Assembly (NCBI RefSeq): GCF_000151315.2
Contig: NW_011887306.1
Location: forward strand, 206,069 to 270,068
Origin: Capsaspora owczarzaki ATCC 30864
Lineage: Eukaryota > Opisthokonta > Filasterea
Direction of reading: 5' to 3'
DNA length: 64,000 bases
The notes under the pieces are model-generated. The model worked only from the letters and a program-made list of their open reading frames with translations, did no database searches and had not been told where the DNA came from. Shown here one piece after another: positions 61,583 through 64,000 of this stretch (positions are counted from its first letter, which is position 1; each line of letters opens with the position of its first letter). The translations under genes and the position numbers were made by a program.

Positions 61583-64000
61583 CTAGCGCTTCTTGCGTTT
61601 GGCACTTTCCCGAGTAGGCTTGTTCGGGTTAGCCTTATGAAATGCCTCCGTCATTCGATGGTGTTCTCCAAACACCTCCCACGGCTCAACAGTCGGTTCC
61701 TCCACGCCTGTCCACTTGACCTTGTACCAGAGCGTTCCTTTGTCAATAAAAGAATCAACAATCTTTTCCGCTTGATAATACTTTTCGCCTTTCATGTGAA
61801 TGGGACGAGGCTCGGACACTGGCCGGCCAGGTATGCCATCCGCCCCCACGGCCTTGACCCGTGAAACATGGAAGCGAGGATGATGCTTCATGAACTTTGG
61901 CAGGCGAAGCAGCACGGTGTGCTTGTCCGCCTCGAGCACTTCGAACGGACCAATGTACGTCGGGTTGAACTTCGTGGCCACCGTCTCGAGACGCAGCTGC
62001 CGCGTGTCCAGCCACACATTGTCGCCAACCTGGTACCCAGGGGCGGGAGTCCGATGCTTGTCCACTTTGGCCGAACTGAGCTCATTCGCTCGGGCCAACT
62101 CCTTCCTGGTGTCCTCAACAATCGTACGAATGAGCGCGATGTGCTCATCAACGTCCGACTCTCGTTCAGGAGGAGTAATTTTCCATGACGTCCGAGCTTC
62201 AAAGCCCTGGCTCGCCATGAACGGCGTCACCTTTGTGCTTGCGTTGACCGACGAGTTCATGGCAATCTCGGCCCAGGGTAGCAACTCCACCCAATCGTCA
62301 TGACTGTGGTTCACGTAATTACGCAAAACCTGAGCCATCACTGCATGCTGTCGCTCAAGAGACCCGTTCGTGTTGGGGTGAAACGACGTTGACGCCCGCT
62401 GCCTAATGCCAAGCCCCTTGCAGATGCTGGTCATGTGCTCAGCTAGGAACCGTGAATCACGATCGTGCAGCAGCGTGTTGGGCAGCCCATGGTACGCAAA
62501 CACGCGATCCATGAGCGCCCTCGTCACCATCGCGCTACTGCTATCCTTGGAAAACGGGATGAGATGCACCTGCTTTGAAAGCAAGCACTGAGCAGTGAGC
62601 ACCGCGTCGTGCTTGTGCCCACGGTAATCCTTCGACGGCACCAGATCCGTGACCAAGTCAATAGCCACATCCTGCCACACACCAGCAGGCACTTCGATCG
62701 ATGCGTTCAGGCCAGCTTGCTTGAGATGCGACGGCTTGTTCTGCTGGCAGAGAGTGCAACCAGCCACGTACTTTTCGATGTACTCCATCATGTTGTGCCA
62801 AACATGCGTTTGCTTGACACGCAAATTCGTGCGGTGCTTGCCACCATGACCCGCCCCCTTGGCATCGTGGCACTCGGCCACAACCAGTCGACGACAGTCA
62901 CCTTCCGGGACGTAGATGCGCTTGCTCCCATCTCTCCAAAGGCCATCAGCCAGCGTGAGTCCGAGCAGCTTCTGCAACTTCTGGTCAGGGGGGCTGGTGC
63001 CAACTTGTGCGCGGATCTGATCCTCGATCGACACCTCCGCCGCCACCGCCTTCGCTGCGCTTTGACCTGCTCCAGCCGACGTGCTCGCCACTGTGGCTGC
63101 GGCCGCGACCGTGCTGTCCAGCTGACCCGGCGTGAACGCCTTGCGAGCGGCTTCGCCTCGCACACTGCCCTCAAAGTTTGGGTTGCGTGACAGGCAGTCT
63201 GCCAGAGGCTGCGACACACCAGCCGTGAACACAATCTTGAAATCGCACTGGCTGAGCTCCTCGATCCATCGCGCCATCCGGTAGTTCCTGACCTCCAAGT
63301 TCTGGTAGTTCACCAAGTTCTTGTGATCCGACTTGAAAATCACCTTGTGCCTGGATCCCGTCAGCAGATGTCTCCAACGACGCACTGCCCGCACAATCGC
63401 CAACAGCTCCTTATCCGTCGTGCTGTAGTTCCGCTCCGCGCTTGACAGACGCTTCGAGTAGTACCCCACCAGTTTGAGACCTTTCATGTCCGACGGATTG
63501 CCACCAGGCTTCATGTTGTAGAGCACCGCGCCCGTGCCAATGTCACTCGCATCAGCCTCGCACACAAATACTTCATCACGCCGCGGCAGCCGCAGCACCG
63601 GGGTGGACGTCACGACCTTCTTGATCCGTGAGAAAGCTTGCTGGCACTCCTCCGTCCAGACAAACTTGACGTCCTTCTTGAGCAACTGGTCCAGCGGCGC
63701 CCGCATGTCAGCAAATCCTTTGATCCAGCCGCTGATGTGCCCCACCGCGCCAATGAACGAGCGCACCTGCTTCCTCGTCTTGGGGACGGGGAAATCCAGC
63801 ATGGCCTGCACAGCCGACTTCGTCGTCGAAATGCCTTGAGCGCTCAGCACAAAGCCAAGCAGAGGCACTGCCGTTGCAAAGAACTCGCACTTGCTCAGCT
63901 TGAGTGGCAGCTGGAACTCGCGCACCCTACGCAGCACCGCGCGGGTGTTCTCGATCAGTTCCTCCTTGTTCTTGCCACCCACGATGATGTCGTCCTGATA
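61583..64000 (-). CDS. pol: Ty3/gypsy polyprotein: RT (partial), RNase H, integrase, chromodomain
   Basis: The frame is open for 806 codons from the window edge, which cuts just before YQDDIIVGG, the reverse transcriptase active site. The RT thumb follows, then RNase H (CEADASDIGTGAVLY, YSTTDKELLAIVRA, FKSDHKNL), then integrase with the zinc-binding His/Cys pair (HDAKGAGHGGKHRT...CTLCQQNK), the core with three acidic residues (DVAIDLVTDL, LHDRDSRF, NTNGSLERQH), a GPFEVLEAD-type C-terminal domain, and a chromodomain (YQAEKIVDSFI, LWYKVKWTGV, TVEPWEVFGEH). The chromodomain marks it as a chromovirus, which targets integration to chromatin. No stop or frameshift is seen. Confidence 0.95.
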   Translation of the reverse strand, partial: YQDDIIVGGKNKEELIENTRAVLRRVREFQLPLKLSKCEFFATAVPLLGFVLSAQGISTTKSAVQAMLDFPVPKTRKQVRSFIGAVGHISGWIKGFADMRAPLDQLLKKDVKFVWTEECQQAFSRIKKVVTSTPVLRLPRRDEVFVCEADASDIGTGAVLYNMKPGGNPSDMKGLKLVGYYSKRLSSAERNYSTTDKELLAIVRAVRRWRHLLTGSRHKVIFKSDHKNLVNYQNLEVRNYRMARWIEELSQCDFKIVFTAGVSQPLADCLSRNPNFEGSVRGEAARKAFTPGQLDSTVAAAATVASTSAGAGQSAAKAVAAEVSIEDQIRAQVGTSPPDQKLQKLLGLTLADGLWRDGSKRIYVPEGDCRRLVVAECHDAKGAGHGGKHRTNLRVKQTHVWHNMMEYIEKYVAGCTLCQQNKPSHLKQAGLNASIEVPAGVWQDVAIDLVTDLVPSKDYRGHKHDAVLTAQCLLSKQVHLIPFSKDSSSAMVTRALMDRVFAYHGLPNTLLHDRDSRFLAEHMTSICKGLGIRQRASTSFHPNTNGSLERQHAVMAQVLRNYVNHSHDDWVELLPWAEIAMNSSVNASTKVTPFMASQGFEARTSWKITPPERESDVDEHIALIRTIVEDTRKELARANELSSAKVDKHRTPAPGYQVGDNVWLDTRQLRLETVATKFNPTYIGPFEVLEADKHTVLLRLPKFMKHHPRFHVSRVKAVGADGIPGRPVSEPRPIHMKGEKYYQAEKIVDSFIDKGTLWYKVKWTGVEEPTVEPWEVFGEHHRMTEAFHKANPNKPTRESAKRKKR

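Larger units (their letters stand above)
61337..64000 (-). mobile_element. Ty3/gypsy chromodomain retrotransposon, 3' part
   Basis: The element is read on the minus strand and enters from the right edge. It comprises polymerase from the reverse transcriptase YxDD motif onward, a purine-rich tract next to the LTR, and the 3' LTR. The gag, protease and first half of the reverse transcriptase, plus the 5' LTR, lie outside. The reading frame is fully open here, so this copy could be young. Confidence 0.92.

Overview
This is a gene-dense eukaryotic window. Genes carry many short GT-AG introns (about 60 to 150 bases, some of 0.5 to 1 kb), the code is standard, and T-, A- and CAA/CAG-rich low-complexity tracts are common. 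The gene set points to a unicellular holozoan: a lamin-B-receptor-like sterol reductase with an Arg/Ser-rich head, a sorcin-like penta-EF-hand protein, spastizin/ZFYVE26, a CDK8-like kinase, SRP9, a chromodomain Ty3 retroelement, and LRR receptors with tyrosine-motif tails. A filasterean such as Capsaspora fits best. This is inferred from content, not from a database match.

Layout. 1-5476: the first exon of a cytochrome b561-like gene (minus), a secreted GH5 endoglycoceramidase-like enzyme and a penta-EF-hand gene (both plus). 5721-20200: three tandem minus-strand paralogues (LRR-A, LRR-B, LRR-C) of a leucine-rich-repeat transmembrane receptor, with their upstream flanks duplicated too. A Crinkler/RHS-type NTPase-nuclease gene with a frameshift sits between A and B. 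20814-31177: cystathionine beta-synthase (minus), a large disordered protein and a LIM-domain protein (plus). 31178-40783: a CDK8-like kinase (plus), a two-SANT/Myb protein (minus), an intron-containing tRNA-Thr and a His-rich hypothetical (minus). 40986-51295: ZFYVE26/spastizin in six exons (minus), head to head with SRP9 (plus). 53217-58934: a coiled-coil protein, the LBR-like sterol reductase and a PC-esterase-like type II membrane protein. 59247-64000: mobile DNA, namely an inverted-repeat element of about 2.1 kb with one long ORF interrupted by a single UAG, then a Ty3/gypsy chromovirus entering from the right edge in minus orientation, with its 3' LTR at 61337-61540.

The most interesting system is the LRR receptor cluster. 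Almost every LRR is encoded by its own 72-nt exon with phase-2 borders on both sides: 14 in A, 8 in B and 14 in C. Cassettes can therefore be gained, lost or skipped without changing frame. Two local duplications look recent. The broken cassette in LRR-B is one whose skipping would restore the frame. All three receptors share a signal peptide, LRR N-cap, Cys-rich module, Ser/Ala stalk, one membrane span and a tail with six tyrosines. In LRR-B and LRR-C the last two tyrosines fit the ITAM consensus (YxxI-x12-YxxI). This looks like an adhesion or recognition receptor family wired to SH2/tyrosine-kinase signalling in a unicellular relative of animals.

Exon borders below come from manual splice-site reading and were checked by phase arithmetic. 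Most multi-exon models close in frame. Uncertain joins are stated in the individual entries.
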